A program made the position numbers and the translations under genes. DNA of 64,000 nt, from assembly GCA_003129525.1 (NCBI GenBank), contig CP029329.1, forward strand, positions 2,960,501 to 3,024,500, written 5' to 3'. The notes under the pieces are model-generated. The model did not search any database. It worked only from the letters and a program-made list of their open reading frames with translations, and had not been told where the DNA came from. The DNA is from Clostridium beijerinckii (GTDB lineage: Bacteria; Bacillota; Clostridia; Clostridiales; Clostridiaceae). Positions 1 through 9,133 of this stretch are shown piece after piece. Each line of letters begins with the position of its first letter. The first letter of the stretch is position 1.

Positions 1-848
1 ATAAACCAGTAGATATTAGTATTGAAAGTCAAAAGCTAATTACAGATAACATAGAGCACAGTTTATATTATGTGAATTATGAAAAAAAATTAGAAAACTT
101 AAATAGCATATTAATACATGAGAAACCTGAAACAGCTATTATATTTGCTAGAACTCAAGAAAATGTAGATAAAATATTTGACAATTTAAAGAACAGACAT
201 TATTCAGTAAATAAAATTCATGGTGGAATGCTTCAAAAGGAAAGGCTTAGTACTATGGAAAGCTATAAACGTGGAGATTTTAGATTGCTAGTTGCAACAG
301 ATGTAGCAGCAAGAGGAATTGATATTGATGGTATAACTCATGTAATAAATTTTGAGCTTCCAGTAGAAAAAGAAGCTTATGTACATAGAATAGGAAGAAC
401 TGGTAGAGCTGGAGCAAAAGGGAAAGCTATAAGTTTTTGTGTTAAGGAAAAAGATAATCTTTTAAGCCAAATTGAAGAGCTTATAGGTTTTAAAATTCCA
501 ATCTGCTATATTCCAGGTAAAGAGCAAATAGAAAAGGAAAGTATAGAAAGCATAGAAATACTTCAAAGTAAACCGAAAATAAAAAAAGAAAAAGCTAAAA
601 TTATAAATACGAATATAACTAAAATTTACTTAAATGGTGGAAAGAAAAAGAAACTTCGTGCAGGAGATATTGTTGGTGCTATTTGTAAAATAGATGGAGT
701 CAGCGCAGATGATATTGGAATAATTGATGTACAAGATTCAGTTTCTTATGTAGATATACTAAATGGAAAAGGCAAAAAAGTTATAGAAGAATTAAAAAAT
801 ATGACTATAAAAGGTAAGAAAATTAACATAGAAAAAGCATATAAATAA
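1..848 (+). CDS. dbpA: DEAD-box ATP-dependent RNA helicase, 3' part (DbpA type)
   Basis: This is the C-terminal part of a DEAD-box RNA helicase. The reading frame is open back to base 3, so the gene begins outside the window. Helicase domain 2 is visible: an ARTQENVDKIF segment, motif V (VATDVAARGIDI) and motif VI (HRIGRTGRAG). The last ~75 residues (from KIYLNGGKKKKLRAGDIVGAI) look like the DbpA RNA-binding domain, which in characterised DbpA/YxiN proteins targets the enzyme to 23S rRNA hairpin 92 during large-subunit assembly. Domain 1 (Walker A, DEAD) is off the window, so ATPase motifs cannot be checked. Other DEAD-box paralogues such as CshA lack this C-terminal domain, which favours the DbpA call. 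Confidence 0.85.
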   Translation, partial: KPVDISIESQKLITDNIEHSLYYVNYEKKLENLNSILIHEKPETAIIFARTQENVDKIFDNLKNRHYSVNKIHGGMLQKERLSTMESYKRGDFRLLVATDVAARGIDIDGITHVINFELPVEKEAYVHRIGRTGRAGAKGKAISFCVKEKDNLLSQIEELIGFKIPICYIPGKEQIEKESIESIEILQSKPKIKKEKAKIINTNITKIYLNGGKKKKLRAGDIVGAICKIDGVSADDIGIIDVQDSVSYVDILNGKGKKVIEELKNMTIKGKKINIEKAYK

Positions 849-1046
849 AATATCTATATAGATGAACTGTACTTATACATACAAACTTAATTATAAAAGT
901 TTAATGATTAATACTAAATCGATGAAAATTGAGCATTGATAATCGACAATTAAGTACATTTAGATTAATTTAGGTGTATAATAATTAATAAGAGTAATAA
1001 GAATATGATGCTCTATAATATAATTTTAAAGAGGTGTTATTGAAAA

Positions 1047-1916
1047 ATGTTTTCAGATAGAAATGCAAAATGTTGGTGTGGCAGTGGATTAAAGTATAAA
1101 AAATGTCACTTGGAATTTGATGAAAAAATAGAAAGTTACAAACGTAAGGGACATATAGTTCCATCAAGGGAACTTATAAAAAGTCCACAAGATATAGAAG
1201 GAATTAAAAAAAGTGGAATAATAAATAATGGAGTATTAGATTTAGTTGCAAGTAAAATTAAAGCTGGTATGACTACATTAGAAATAGATAAATTAGTATA
1301 TGATTATACTACAGAACATGGAGCAATTCCGGCTCCGTTAAATTTTGAAGGATTCCCAAAGAGTGTATGTACATCAATTAATAATCAAGTTTGTCATGGA
1401 ATACCTGAGGAAGGTGTGATTCTAGAAGATGGAGACATTGTAAATGTAGATGTTTCTACAATTTTAGATGGATATTATTCGGATGCATCTAGAATGTTTA
1501 TGATAGGACAGGTTAGTGAAGATGCCGAAAAGCTTGTAAAAGTAGCTAGAGAATGTATGGTAAAGGGAATTGAAGCTATAAAGCCATGGGGGTTCTTGGG
1601 AGATATAGGAGCAGCCTGCGAAGAACATGCTCATAAAAATGGATATACAATAGTTAGAGTACTTGGAGGTCATGGTGTCGGTAATGAATTTCATGAAGAT
1701 CCATTTGTACCACATATAGGTGAAAAAGGAACGGGAATGCTATTGGTTCCAGGAATGGTCATTACTGTAGAGCCTATGGTAAATGAAGGTGTTTATGATG
1801 TGTTTGTTGATGAAGAAAATGAATGGACGATTTATACAGAAGATGATAAATTATCAGCTCAATGGGAGCATACAATATTAATAACTGAAACTGGAGTTGA
1901 AATCTTAGCTAAATAA
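1047..1916 (+). CDS. map: Type I methionine aminopeptidase with N-terminal SEC-C motif
   Basis: Metallo-aminopeptidase that removes the initiator methionine from nascent proteins in the cytoplasm. The first ~25 residues carry a SEC-C zinc motif (CWCGSGLKYKKCH), a known N-terminal extension of some bacterial MetAPs thought to help ribosome association. The catalytic pita-bread domain shows the expected metal ligands: Asp in NVDVST, Asp in YYSDASR, His in GGHGVGNEFHE, Glu in TVEPMV and Glu in QWEHTI. Its 289 residues fit a type I enzyme plus SEC-C. The ATG at 1047 follows GAGGTG at 1031-1036. It is a single gene ending in a strong hairpin terminator. Clostridia often carry a second map in the ribosomal operon, so this is probably an accessory copy (inference). 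Confidence 0.95.
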   Translation: MFSDRNAKCWCGSGLKYKKCHLEFDEKIESYKRKGHIVPSRELIKSPQDIEGIKKSGIINNGVLDLVASKIKAGMTTLEIDKLVYDYTTEHGAIPAPLNFEGFPKSVCTSINNQVCHGIPEEGVILEDGDIVNVDVSTILDGYYSDASRMFMIGQVSEDAEKLVKVARECMVKGIEAIKPWGFLGDIGAACEEHAHKNGYTIVRVLGGHGVGNEFHEDPFVPHIGEKGTGMLLVPGMVITVEPMVNEGVYDVFVDEENEWTIYTEDDKLSAQWEHTILITETGVEILAK

Positions 1917-1934
1917 AAATTAGATAGCTGATTT

Positions 1935-1975
1935 AAAATGATGCAACTAGAAGGTATTTTTAGTTGCATCATTTT
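1935..1975 (+). terminator. Intrinsic terminator after map
   Basis: A perfect 15-bp inverted repeat (1935-1949 with 1961-1975) surrounds a 12-base loop, and its right arm ends in TTTT. It is nearly symmetric, so it could also act on the other strand. Confidence 0.8.
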
Positions 1976-2382
1976 GTGTACTCAAATATGTCTATAGCAT
2001 GTCGAAAAAATGTAATTAAGGATAAAGTTTTAAAATATAAATAGTAGCAAAGCATACGATAGAAAATAATGAGGTGAAGATGTCTAATTGTATTCTGAAA
2101 CTGTAAGGATATATCTTCAAAGAGGAACTATGAAGAGAAATGGAAATAAGTATCCTAACTCAGAATAGTGATATGTAATGTTAAACTACCAAGGCTTAAT
2201 TTTAAATTACTAAAAATAGAAAATTGAGTCTTAGTATTAAAAATGAGTTCATTTTTAAGGATATTTTTGCACGTTTTTCGGATTTTTTTTAAAACGTTTT
2301 CATTGTATTATATAAATAACAAATGAAACAAAACATATTTAACTTTAAAAAGTTAAAAAATTATTTTAAGGGGGAACTAAAA
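1976..2382 (+). other. Long leader/intergenic region before the ABC importer
   Basis: About 400 bases without a convincing gene. It holds a short perfect hairpin at 2239-2256 (AAAAATGA/TCATTTTT), a G-U-tolerant stem between ~2192 and ~2229, and a catabolite-type site at 2289-2302. Purine-rich stretches at 2065-2150 look like transcribed leader but match no riboswitch class I can recognise. The AT-rich block around 2300-2320 probably contains the importer promoter, though no clear -35/-10 pair stands out. Confidence 0.4.
2289..2302 (+). promoter_or_regulatory. Candidate CcpA cre site
   Basis: TTAAAACGTTTTCA matches the consensus TGWAANCGNTNWCA at 13 of 14 positions; the second base is T instead of G. 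It lies ~80 bases before the start of the binding-protein gene, where carbon catabolite control of an importer would be expected. CcpA binding is inferred. Confidence 0.5.
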
Positions 2383-3420
2383 ATGAAAAAGAAAATAATA
2401 GCTTTAATGTTGTCAGTAATGACAATGACAACCTTTGTTGGTTGCGGTGGAACATCAACATCAGGAAGTGGTGAACAAACTACTAAGGAAGCTTCTAAGG
2501 AATTAGTTGTATATTCTCCACATCCAGTAGATTTTATTGATCCAATTGTAAAGGAATACGAAACTAAAACAGGTATAAAGGTGGATGTAGTTACTGCTGG
2601 TGCTGGTGAACTGATAAAACGTATTGAATCAGAAGGTGAGAATCCTCTTGGAGATGTTATGTGGGGAGGTTCACTTTCAACAATGCAACCTAAGGCAGAC
2701 CTATTTGAAGATTATAAATCAGAAAATGAAAAAGATATCATAAAAGATTATCAAAATACAGATGGAAAGTTTACAAGATTTTCTGTAATACCAAGTGTAA
2801 TAATGGTAAATACAAATTTAATTGGAAACATAAAAGTTGAAGGGTTTGAAGATTTATTAAATCCAGAATTAAAAGGTAAAATAGCTAATGCAGATCCAAC
2901 AAAATCATCATCAGCATTTGAACATTTAATAAATCAATTATATGCAATGGGCAATGGAAAGCCAGATGATGGATGGGATTATGTAACAAAACTTGCTAAA
3001 AATCTTGATGGAAAATTATTAAGTGGTTCTTCAGCAGTTTATAAAGGAGTTGCTGATGGTGAATATACTATAGGATTAACATTTGAAGAAGCAGCTGCAA
3101 AGTATGTTAAAGATGGAGCTCCAGTTAAAGTTGTATATCCAAAAGAAGGAACAATTGCAAAACCTGATACTGTTTCAATAATTAAAGGTGCGAAAAACAT
3201 GGATAATGCAAAAGATTTTATCAATTTTGTAACTGGCAAAGATGCACAAACTTTAGTAACTACACAACTTAATAGACGTTCAGTTAGAACTGATATTAAA
3301 GGTGCAGCTGGGCTTGAAGAATATGATAAATTAAAACTAATTACTGATGATGAAATTTGGGTAAATACTAATAAACAAAATATGTTAGATAAATACAAAG
3401 AAATAATTACAGCTAATTAG
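2383..3420 (+). CDS. ABC transporter substrate-binding lipoprotein (AfuA/Fe3+-type family 1)
   Basis: Extracellular solute-binding lipoprotein of the family that includes iron(III), phosphonate and hexose-phosphate (AfuA) binding proteins. The chosen ATG at 2383 follows AAGGGGGA and gives a standard lipoprotein signal: MKKK, a hydrophobic core and lipobox FVGC with Cys21. An upstream in-frame ATG at 2323 would bury the signal peptide. A Ser/Thr/Gly-rich linker follows, then the mature domain (ELVVYSPHP..., GDVMWGG, VDVVTAGAG). At 345 residues it has normal family length. The ATPase, fused permease and a sensor/regulator pair follow, so it is the capture subunit of one inducible importer. Substrate cannot be read from sequence; ferric iron is only the default database name, and a sugar-phosphate or other phosphorylated anion is equally possible. 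Confidence 0.85.
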   Translation: MKKKIIALMLSVMTMTTFVGCGGTSTSGSGEQTTKEASKELVVYSPHPVDFIDPIVKEYETKTGIKVDVVTAGAGELIKRIESEGENPLGDVMWGGSLSTMQPKADLFEDYKSENEKDIIKDYQNTDGKFTRFSVIPSVIMVNTNLIGNIKVEGFEDLLNPELKGKIANADPTKSSSAFEHLINQLYAMGNGKPDDGWDYVTKLAKNLDGKLLSGSSAVYKGVADGEYTIGLTFEEAAAKYVKDGAPVKVVYPKEGTIAKPDTVSIIKGAKNMDNAKDFINFVTGKDAQTLVTTQLNRRSVRTDIKGAAGLEEYDKLKLITDDEIWVNTNKQNMLDKYKEIITAN

Positions 3421-3429
3421 TTTACTATA

Positions 3430-3475
3430 GAAGCTCTAGTATTAGAGTTAACAATTAATTTCAAGCTAGAGCTTC
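3430..3475 (+). terminator. Stem-loop between binding-protein and ATPase genes
   Basis: A 10-bp inverted repeat (GAAGCTCTAG at 3430-3439 with 3466-3475) around a 26-base loop directly follows the binding-protein stop. No T-run follows. It is more likely an mRNA-stabilising or partially terminating hairpin, the usual way a binding protein is made in excess of its transporter. Confidence 0.5.
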
Positions 3476-3612
3476 TAATAACCATATTGAAAATCATATA
3501 TACACATGAAAATTTAATTATCAATGTTCAATTATTAAGGCTCATAATTAATAATTGAGCATAGATAATTGAAAATTAAGCATAGATATAAGTACAGAAG
3601 ATTAACGTTACA

Positions 3613-3686
3613 TAATATTAATAAAATTTTTTACGGATGAGAATTCTACTAATATTATATAAAATTTTTGTAGACGAGAAGTCTAC
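3613..3686 (+). repeat. Adjacent imperfect 37-bp direct repeat with internal hairpin
   Basis: Bases 3613-3649 and 3650-3686 are two head-to-tail 37-base units with 28 identical positions. Each starts TAATATTA and ends CTAC. The second contains a perfect hairpin GTAGAC-GAGAA-GTCTAC (3670-3686). The pair ends 15 bases before the ATPase Shine-Dalgarno sequence. Helical phasing (37 is about 3.5 turns) does not argue clearly for regulator binding; a duplication remnant or mRNA hairpin is also possible. Confidence 0.6.
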
Positions 3687-3713
3687 GTTTTAAAATACTT
3701 GGAGGTGGATGTT

Positions 3714-4805
3714 TTGAGTAAAGCAATATTTATAAAAGACGTTATAAAAAAATATGGAGAAAACACAGTAATACCGGACTTATCTGTAAACATAGAAAAT
3801 GGAGAATTATTTACATTACTTGGTCCTTCAGGATGTGGTAAAACTACTTTATTAAGAATGATAGCAGGATTTAACTCAATTGAAGGTGGAAAGATTTCCT
3901 TTGATGAAAAAGTTATAAATGATATTCCGCCACATAAGAGAAATATAGGTATGGTTTTTCAAAATTATGCTATATTCCCACACATGACCGTTGAGGAAAA
4001 TGTAAAATATGGATTAAAACTTAGAAAACTTACAAAACAGGAAATGGATGAAAGACTAAAAGATATATTAGATGTTGTTAAAATAACAGAATATAAGGAT
4101 AGACTTCCAGCGAACCTTTCTGGAGGGCAACAACAAAGAGTTGCATTAGCTAGATCAATAGTAATTCATCCAGATGTACTTTTAATGGACGAACCATTAT
4201 CAAATCTTGATGCTAAACTTAGAATTGAAATGAGAAGTGCTATTCGTAGCATTCAAAAGCAAGTTGGAATAACAACAGTTTATGTAACACATGACCAAGA
4301 AGAAGCTTTAGCTATTTCTGATAGAATAGCTATTATGAACGGGGGAGTTATACAACAAGTTGCATCGCCTCATGAAATTTATACAAGACCAAGCAACGTT
4401 TTTGTTGCAACCTTTATAGGAAGATCAAATATATTTGATGCATCATTAATTAACGTAGAAGGCAAAAATTTTGTGGAATTTAAAAATGGGTATAAAGAAG
4501 AAATCAATTTAAAGCATAAAGTAGCTTATTCATCTATAAAAGTAACTGTAAGACCAGAAGAATTTATTATAAGTAATGACAATGCAGGATTAGAAGGAGT
4601 TGTTGAATCTTCAACATTCTTAGGAAAATATATGGATTATGTTGTAAAATTAAATGAAGGAAATACTGTAGAATTATCACAAGATTTATGTACTAATGAT
4701 TTAATTTTTAAAGAAGGTGATAAGATATACTTGAAAGTAAATTCTAAAAAGATTAATATTTTTGATCAAGAAGGTTCAAAAAATCTTATAACAAAAGAGG
4801 TGTAA
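3714..4805 (+). CDS. ABC transporter ATPase (FbpC/AfuC/PotA-like)
   Basis: Cytoplasmic ATPase of the importer. It shows Walker A GPSGCGKTT, Q-loop MVFQNYAIFPHMT, signature LSGGQQQR, Walker B VLLMDEPLSNLD, and a C-terminal TOBE-like region (SIKVTVRPEEFII...). The start is taken as TTG 3714, placed 8 bases after GGAGG (3701-3705), giving MSKAIFIKD and 363 residues. A TTG at 3699 lies before the ribosome site and is unlikely. The gene stops 3 bases before the permease ATG, so the two are translationally coupled. The long regulatory C-terminus is typical of the CUT1/ferric/spermidine ATPase group and does not fix the substrate. Confidence 0.9.
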   Translation: MSKAIFIKDVIKKYGENTVIPDLSVNIENGELFTLLGPSGCGKTTLLRMIAGFNSIEGGKISFDEKVINDIPPHKRNIGMVFQNYAIFPHMTVEENVKYGLKLRKLTKQEMDERLKDILDVVKITEYKDRLPANLSGGQQQRVALARSIVIHPDVLLMDEPLSNLDAKLRIEMRSAIRSIQKQVGITTVYVTHDQEEALAISDRIAIMNGGVIQQVASPHEIYTRPSNVFVATFIGRSNIFDASLINVEGKNFVEFKNGYKEEINLKHKVAYSSIKVTVRPEEFIISNDNAGLEGVVESSTFLGKYMDYVVKLNEGNTVELSQDLCTNDLIFKEGDKIYLKVNSKKINIFDQEGSKNLITKEV

Positions 4806-4808
4806 GAT

Positions 4809-6473
4809 ATGGAAATGACAAAAAAGAAAAAAATTAACTTGGATTTTTGGAATATTGTTACCATAGGTATATTTGCTGTTTTCCTTGTAGTTTTAATATA
4901 TCCCTTATTTTCACTATTTTTAAGTAGTTTAAAAGATTCAGCTACAGGATCATATACTTTAAGCAACTTTTCGAAGTTCTTTACAAAAAAATATTATTAT
5001 GGAAGTTTGGTAAATAGTTTTTCAGTTACAATTTGTACAACAATACTTACAATTATAATTGGAGTACCTTTAGCTTACATTATGACAACATTTAAAATTA
5101 AATTTAAAGGGATAATTGAAGTATTAATTATAATATCAGTATTATCACCACCATTTATAGGTGCATATTCTTGGATACTTTTACTTGGAAGAAACGGAGT
5201 AATTACAAAGTTTTTATCAAGTACATTTGGAATAACTACACCTAGCATATATGGGTTTGCCGGAATACTTTTGGTATTTACTCTTAAATTGTTTCCATTC
5301 ATATATATGTATACATCAGGAGCATTAAAAAAATTAGATGTTTCATTATTAGAAGCTGCTGAGAACTTAGGATGCACTGGTCTTAAAAAAGTGTTTACAA
5401 TAGTTATACCTTTAATAATGCCAACAGTTTTAGCAGGTAGCTTATTAGTATTTATGAATGCCTTTGCTGATTTTGGTACACCAATGCTTATTGGTGAAGG
5501 ATTTCAAGTAATGCCAGTACTAGTTTATTCAGAGTTTATCAGTGAAGTTGGAGGACAAGCCAATTTTGCAGCGGCATTAAGTGCAATAATGGTAGTTTTA
5601 ACAACAGCAATATTTTTAGCACAAAAACATGTAGTTAATAAAAAGTCATTTGTAATGAGTTCACTAAAACCAGTAGAAGCTAAAAAAGCAACTGGAATTA
5701 AAAATATAGGAGCACATGCTTTTGTATATATAGTAGTTGGACTTGCAATAATACCTCAAGTTACTGTAATTTTCACATCATTCTTAAAAACAAAGGGATC
5801 TATGTTTGTACGAGAATTTTCATTAGATTCTTATACTAGTGTTATAGACAAATTAGGATCATCAATAGGTAATACTTTCAAGTATGGAATTATAGCTATA
5901 GTTTGTATAGTTATACTTGGTATGTTTGTATCTTATGTATCAGTTAGACGTAAAAATGTATTAACTTCAACTTTAGATACAATAACAATGTTCCCTTACA
6001 TTATTCCAGGCTCAGTTCTAGGTATAACTTTATTGCTTGCATATAATAAGAAACCATTATTATTAAGTGGAACATTTATGATAATTGTTATAGCCTATAT
6101 AATTAGAAGATTACCATATACTATAAGATCAAGTGCAGCAATTTTGTATCAACTTAGTCCTAGTATGGAAGAAGCGTCAATTAGTTTAGGATATTCACAA
6201 TTTAAAACATTCCTACATGTAACTTCAAAAATGATGATGCCAGGAGTAATTTCAGGAGCAATCTTAAGCTGGATTACAGTTATTAATGAATTAAGTGCAT
6301 CAATAATATTATATACAGGAAAAACTAAAACAATGTCAGTTGCAATATATTGCGAAGTAATTAGAGCAAGCTACGGTACAGCAGCAGCACTTTCAGCAAT
6401 ATTGACATTAACCACTGTAATTTCCTTATTAATATTCTTTAAATTATCAGGAAGTAAAGAAATAAGTTTATAG
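4809..6473 (+). CDS. ABC transporter permease, fused double BPD_transp_1 (AfuB/FbpB-like)
   Basis: Integral membrane permease of 554 residues with two tandem permease domains, so one chain forms the whole channel. Each half has about six hydrophobic segments and an EAA coupling loop: EAAENLGCTGLKKVF in the first half and EEASISLGYSQFKTF in the second. This fused form is characteristic of the FbpB/AfuB ferric or hexose-phosphate importers. The ATG at 4809 follows AAAGAGGTG, which overlaps the end of the ATPase gene, indicating coupling. It is the last gene of the importer operon and is followed by a strong terminator. The linker around residues 280-295 is charged (KPVEAKKATG). Confidence 0.9.
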   Translation: MEMTKKKKINLDFWNIVTIGIFAVFLVVLIYPLFSLFLSSLKDSATGSYTLSNFSKFFTKKYYYGSLVNSFSVTICTTILTIIIGVPLAYIMTTFKIKFKGIIEVLIIISVLSPPFIGAYSWILLLGRNGVITKFLSSTFGITTPSIYGFAGILLVFTLKLFPFIYMYTSGALKKLDVSLLEAAENLGCTGLKKVFTIVIPLIMPTVLAGSLLVFMNAFADFGTPMLIGEGFQVMPVLVYSEFISEVGGQANFAAALSAIMVVLTTAIFLAQKHVVNKKSFVMSSLKPVEAKKATGIKNIGAHAFVYIVVGLAIIPQVTVIFTSFLKTKGSMFVREFSLDSYTSVIDKLGSSIGNTFKYGIIAIVCIVILGMFVSYVSVRRKNVLTSTLDTITMFPYIIPGSVLGITLLLAYNKKPLLLSGTFMIIVIAYIIRRLPYTIRSSAAILYQLSPSMEEASISLGYSQFKTFLHVTSKMMMPGVISGAILSWITVINELSASIILYTGKTKTMSVAIYCEVIRASYGTAAALSAILTLTTVISLLIFFKLSGSKEISL

Positions 6474-6503
6474 ATTTAAAGATAAAGGAAAAGTTTATTC
6501 ATT

Positions 6504-6541
6504 AAGGTGGAGTCCAATAAAAGGACTGCACCTTCTTTATT
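6504..6541 (+). terminator. Intrinsic terminator after the importer operon
   Basis: AAGGTGGAGTCC (6504-6515) pairs with GGACTGCACCTT (6523-6534), one mismatch, 7-base loop, followed by CTTTATTTT. Confidence 0.85.
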
Positions 6542-6626
6542 TTACATTAATCGCTTTTATTATTGTAAAAATTAATACTTTGAATTGTTTATAAAAAATA
6601 GTAAAATGAATAAAAGGAGAGATTAT

Positions 6627-8300
6627 ATGAAAGAAGTAAAAAGAAAATCCTTTAAGAATGAAATTAAAAAAGCTTTCATTTTATATTCATTAACTCCGAT
6701 TATGATTATTTCTTTGATATTTTATAATGGACTTTTTATATATTTTATAAAGTTTGTAGATTATGAGAATGAAAAAATAAATAATAACATTGGAGCTGTT
6801 ATCGAAGAAGAATTTAAATCTTATGAAGATGCTTGTATTAAAATAGCAAATGATAAAAAAATACATGATATTCTATTGCAAAAGGCTACAATAGATACTA
6901 ATATTTATGAGAATTTTTATAATATTGTAAATGCGCGAAGAATAAAAAGTATATTCCATATATACAATACTAAAGGCGAAAACATATTATCGAATGTAAT
7001 AAATAAAACAAATAATGACTCAGATGAATATTTGTATACGTGGGGTCTATTTAAAAAAATGAATACAAATCCGAGTGATACAGTTATGTTATTAAATAGA
7101 GTACAATTGAATGTTAACACAAGAACTGTGTTTTCAATTGGGAAACCTATAATGGAGAATAATAAAATAATTGGATTTGTAGTATTTGATATATTGGAAA
7201 ATGAATTAAATGATATTATACATTCAAATTCAAATGACAACGTTGTAATAACAGATAAATATAATAATAATATTGTAAGTACAAACAATGCGCTATTAGA
7301 TAGAATAGGAAAACTTCGAAAAATTGAAGATAATGAGAATTTAAAGGTTATCAAGACAGAAAGATTAAATGGAAATGTATACATACATACGTTTAAATCA
7401 GTTGCATTTATAAATAATACATATTTTCTTGGTGAAATATTTTTAATATCTCTATTTATTTTACTTTTTTCAGTGTTGATTTATTTTGCAAATAAAATAG
7501 CTATTAATAAAACTAAATCAGTAGATAAGCTATTAAAAGCAATTACTAGTGTTCAAAAAGGGGATTTAAGTAATAAGGTTTCTATTAATTCCGACGATGA
7601 ATTCCAGCTTATTGGAGAATATTATAATGAAATGGTTATAAAAATAGAAGAACTTATTGAAAAAAATAAAGAGGAAACAATGCAAGCGACATTATCTCAA
7701 ATTAAATTATTAGAATCACAATTTAATCCCCATTTTATATTTAATACATTAGAAATGTTAAAATATATGATAAAAGCAAATGATAGTTCTGCTGAAAAGG
7801 TTATATTATCAATGTCTAGAATACTTAGATATAGTATTGACAATGCTATAAGAACAACAATGCTTGGAGAAGATATTAAGTATATTCAGGATTATTTAAT
7901 GATACAAAAATTTAGATTTGGAAGTAAATTTGATTATAGTATTAATATGAATGATGAATGCAAAATGCATATAATACCTAAATTGATAATTCAACCTATA
8001 GTTGAAAACAGCATTAAATATGGATTTGAAAGCAAAGATTATTTGATTATTAATGTAGATGTAAAAATAGAAGAAGAAGATTTTATGATTTATATAACTG
8101 ATAATGGTGATGGTATAAGTCCAGAAAGATTATTAGAAATAAATGAAATATTAAATGGAAAAGATAATTCAAGTTCACATATTGGACTTTATAACGTGAA
8201 AAAAAGGATAAGTTTGTTATATGGAGAAGACTATGGTTTAAAAATAGAAAGTGATAATGGAAAAGGAACCAAGGTTACTATCAAGTTACCATTAAATTAG
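6627..8300 (+). CDS. Sensor histidine kinase, YesM/LytS type
   Basis: Membrane sensor kinase of the partner response regulator. Transmembrane helix 1 (~residues 18-40) and helix 2 (~265-285) flank an extracytoplasmic sensory region of ~220 residues. A HAMP linker (SVQKGDLSNKVSINSDDEF), a His_kinase domain with QFNPHFIFNTLEML (phospho-acceptor His369) and a HATPase_c domain with VENSIKYGF, TDNGDGIS and HIGLYNVKKR follow. ATG 6627 is chosen because AAAGGAGA precedes it; an upstream TTG at 6585 has no ribosome site. It yields 557 residues, normal for YesM. The position right after an importer suggests it senses the imported solute, possibly through the binding protein (inference). Confidence 0.9.
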   Translation: MKEVKRKSFKNEIKKAFILYSLTPIMIISLIFYNGLFIYFIKFVDYENEKINNNIGAVIEEEFKSYEDACIKIANDKKIHDILLQKATIDTNIYENFYNIVNARRIKSIFHIYNTKGENILSNVINKTNNDSDEYLYTWGLFKKMNTNPSDTVMLLNRVQLNVNTRTVFSIGKPIMENNKIIGFVVFDILENELNDIIHSNSNDNVVITDKYNNNIVSTNNALLDRIGKLRKIEDNENLKVIKTERLNGNVYIHTFKSVAFINNTYFLGEIFLISLFILLFSVLIYFANKIAINKTKSVDKLLKAITSVQKGDLSNKVSINSDDEFQLIGEYYNEMVIKIEELIEKNKEETMQATLSQIKLLESQFNPHFIFNTLEMLKYMIKANDSSAEKVILSMSRILRYSIDNAIRTTMLGEDIKYIQDYLMIQKFRFGSKFDYSINMNDECKMHIIPKLIIQPIVENSIKYGFESKDYLIINVDVKIEEEDFMIYITDNGDGISPERLLEINEILNGKDNSSSHIGLYNVKKRISLLYGEDYGLKIESDNGKGTKVTIKLPLN

Positions 8301-8311
8301 GGGGGCAACTA

Positions 8312-9103
8312 ATGATAAAAGTTTTAATAGTGGAAGATGAGGACTTTATAAGAAAAGGACTTATTGGCACTTTTGATTGGGTTTCTTCAGATTGTGTTGT
8401 TGTTGGAGAAGCAGAAAATGGATTAGAAGGACTAAAAAAAATAGAAGAAGTCAAACCTAATGTTGTAATTACAGATATTAAAATGCCTAAAATGAATGGC
8501 ATTGAAATGGTTAGGAAAGCTAAGGAAATTTGTGATTTCGAAACTTTAATTTTATCAAGTTACAATGATTTTGACTATGCAAAACAAGCAATAGACTTAA
8601 GAGTATTTGATTATATTGTAAAACCAATTGATGATGAATATTTAAAGAACTCATTATTAAAGGTTAAAAAGTTAGTAGATGAAAAACAATTATTCTATAA
8701 ACTAAGAGAAAACATAAAAGACGTTAAATCTATTTCACTAATTAATTTGGAAAATTATACAAGCGGTGCATTAAGTGATAAATATACAGAAAAAATTATT
8801 GAATATATATTGCAGAATTACAGTAAAAAAATTAGTATCGAAGAATTTGCAGAAAAATATAATATAAGCACAAGCTATTTAAGTAGACAATTTAAATTAC
8901 AAACTTCACATACATTTCATGATTTCTTAAATAAATATAGGATTCAAAAATCCATAGAAATTTTAGATACTGGAGAATATAAAGTTTATGAAGTATCTTA
9001 TATGGTTGGATTTAGCGAATATAAACATTTTAGTTCTGTATTTAAAAAGTATATGAAGTATTCACCAAGTGAGTTCTTGAAAAAATGTACAAATAGGACA
9101 TAG
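8312..9103 (+). CDS. Response regulator, YesN type (receiver + AraC HTH)
   Basis: Cytoplasmic transcription regulator paired with the upstream kinase; the genes are 11 bases apart with a GGGGGG ribosome site between them. The receiver domain (residues 1-120) has acidic pocket E8/D9, phospho-acceptor Asp55 (VVITDIKMPKMNG) and the KPID lysine. The C-terminal ~100 residues form an AraC-type double helix-turn-helix (ISTSYLSRQFKLQ and YEVSYMVGFSEYKHFSSVFKKYM). At 263 residues it lacks the long central region of many YesN proteins, so it is a compact form. Likely target: the importer operon upstream, whose leader and 37-bp repeats could carry its sites (inference). Confidence 0.9.
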   Translation: MIKVLIVEDEDFIRKGLIGTFDWVSSDCVVVGEAENGLEGLKKIEEVKPNVVITDIKMPKMNGIEMVRKAKEICDFETLILSSYNDFDYAKQAIDLRVFDYIVKPIDDEYLKNSLLKVKKLVDEKQLFYKLRENIKDVKSISLINLENYTSGALSDKYTEKIIEYILQNYSKKISIEEFAEKYNISTSYLSRQFKLQTSHTFHDFLNKYRIQKSIEILDTGEYKVYEVSYMVGFSEYKHFSSVFKKYMKYSPSEFLKKCTNRT

Positions 9104-9133
9104 AAATTGCAATTAAGTCTTAGTTTAGTTTGA

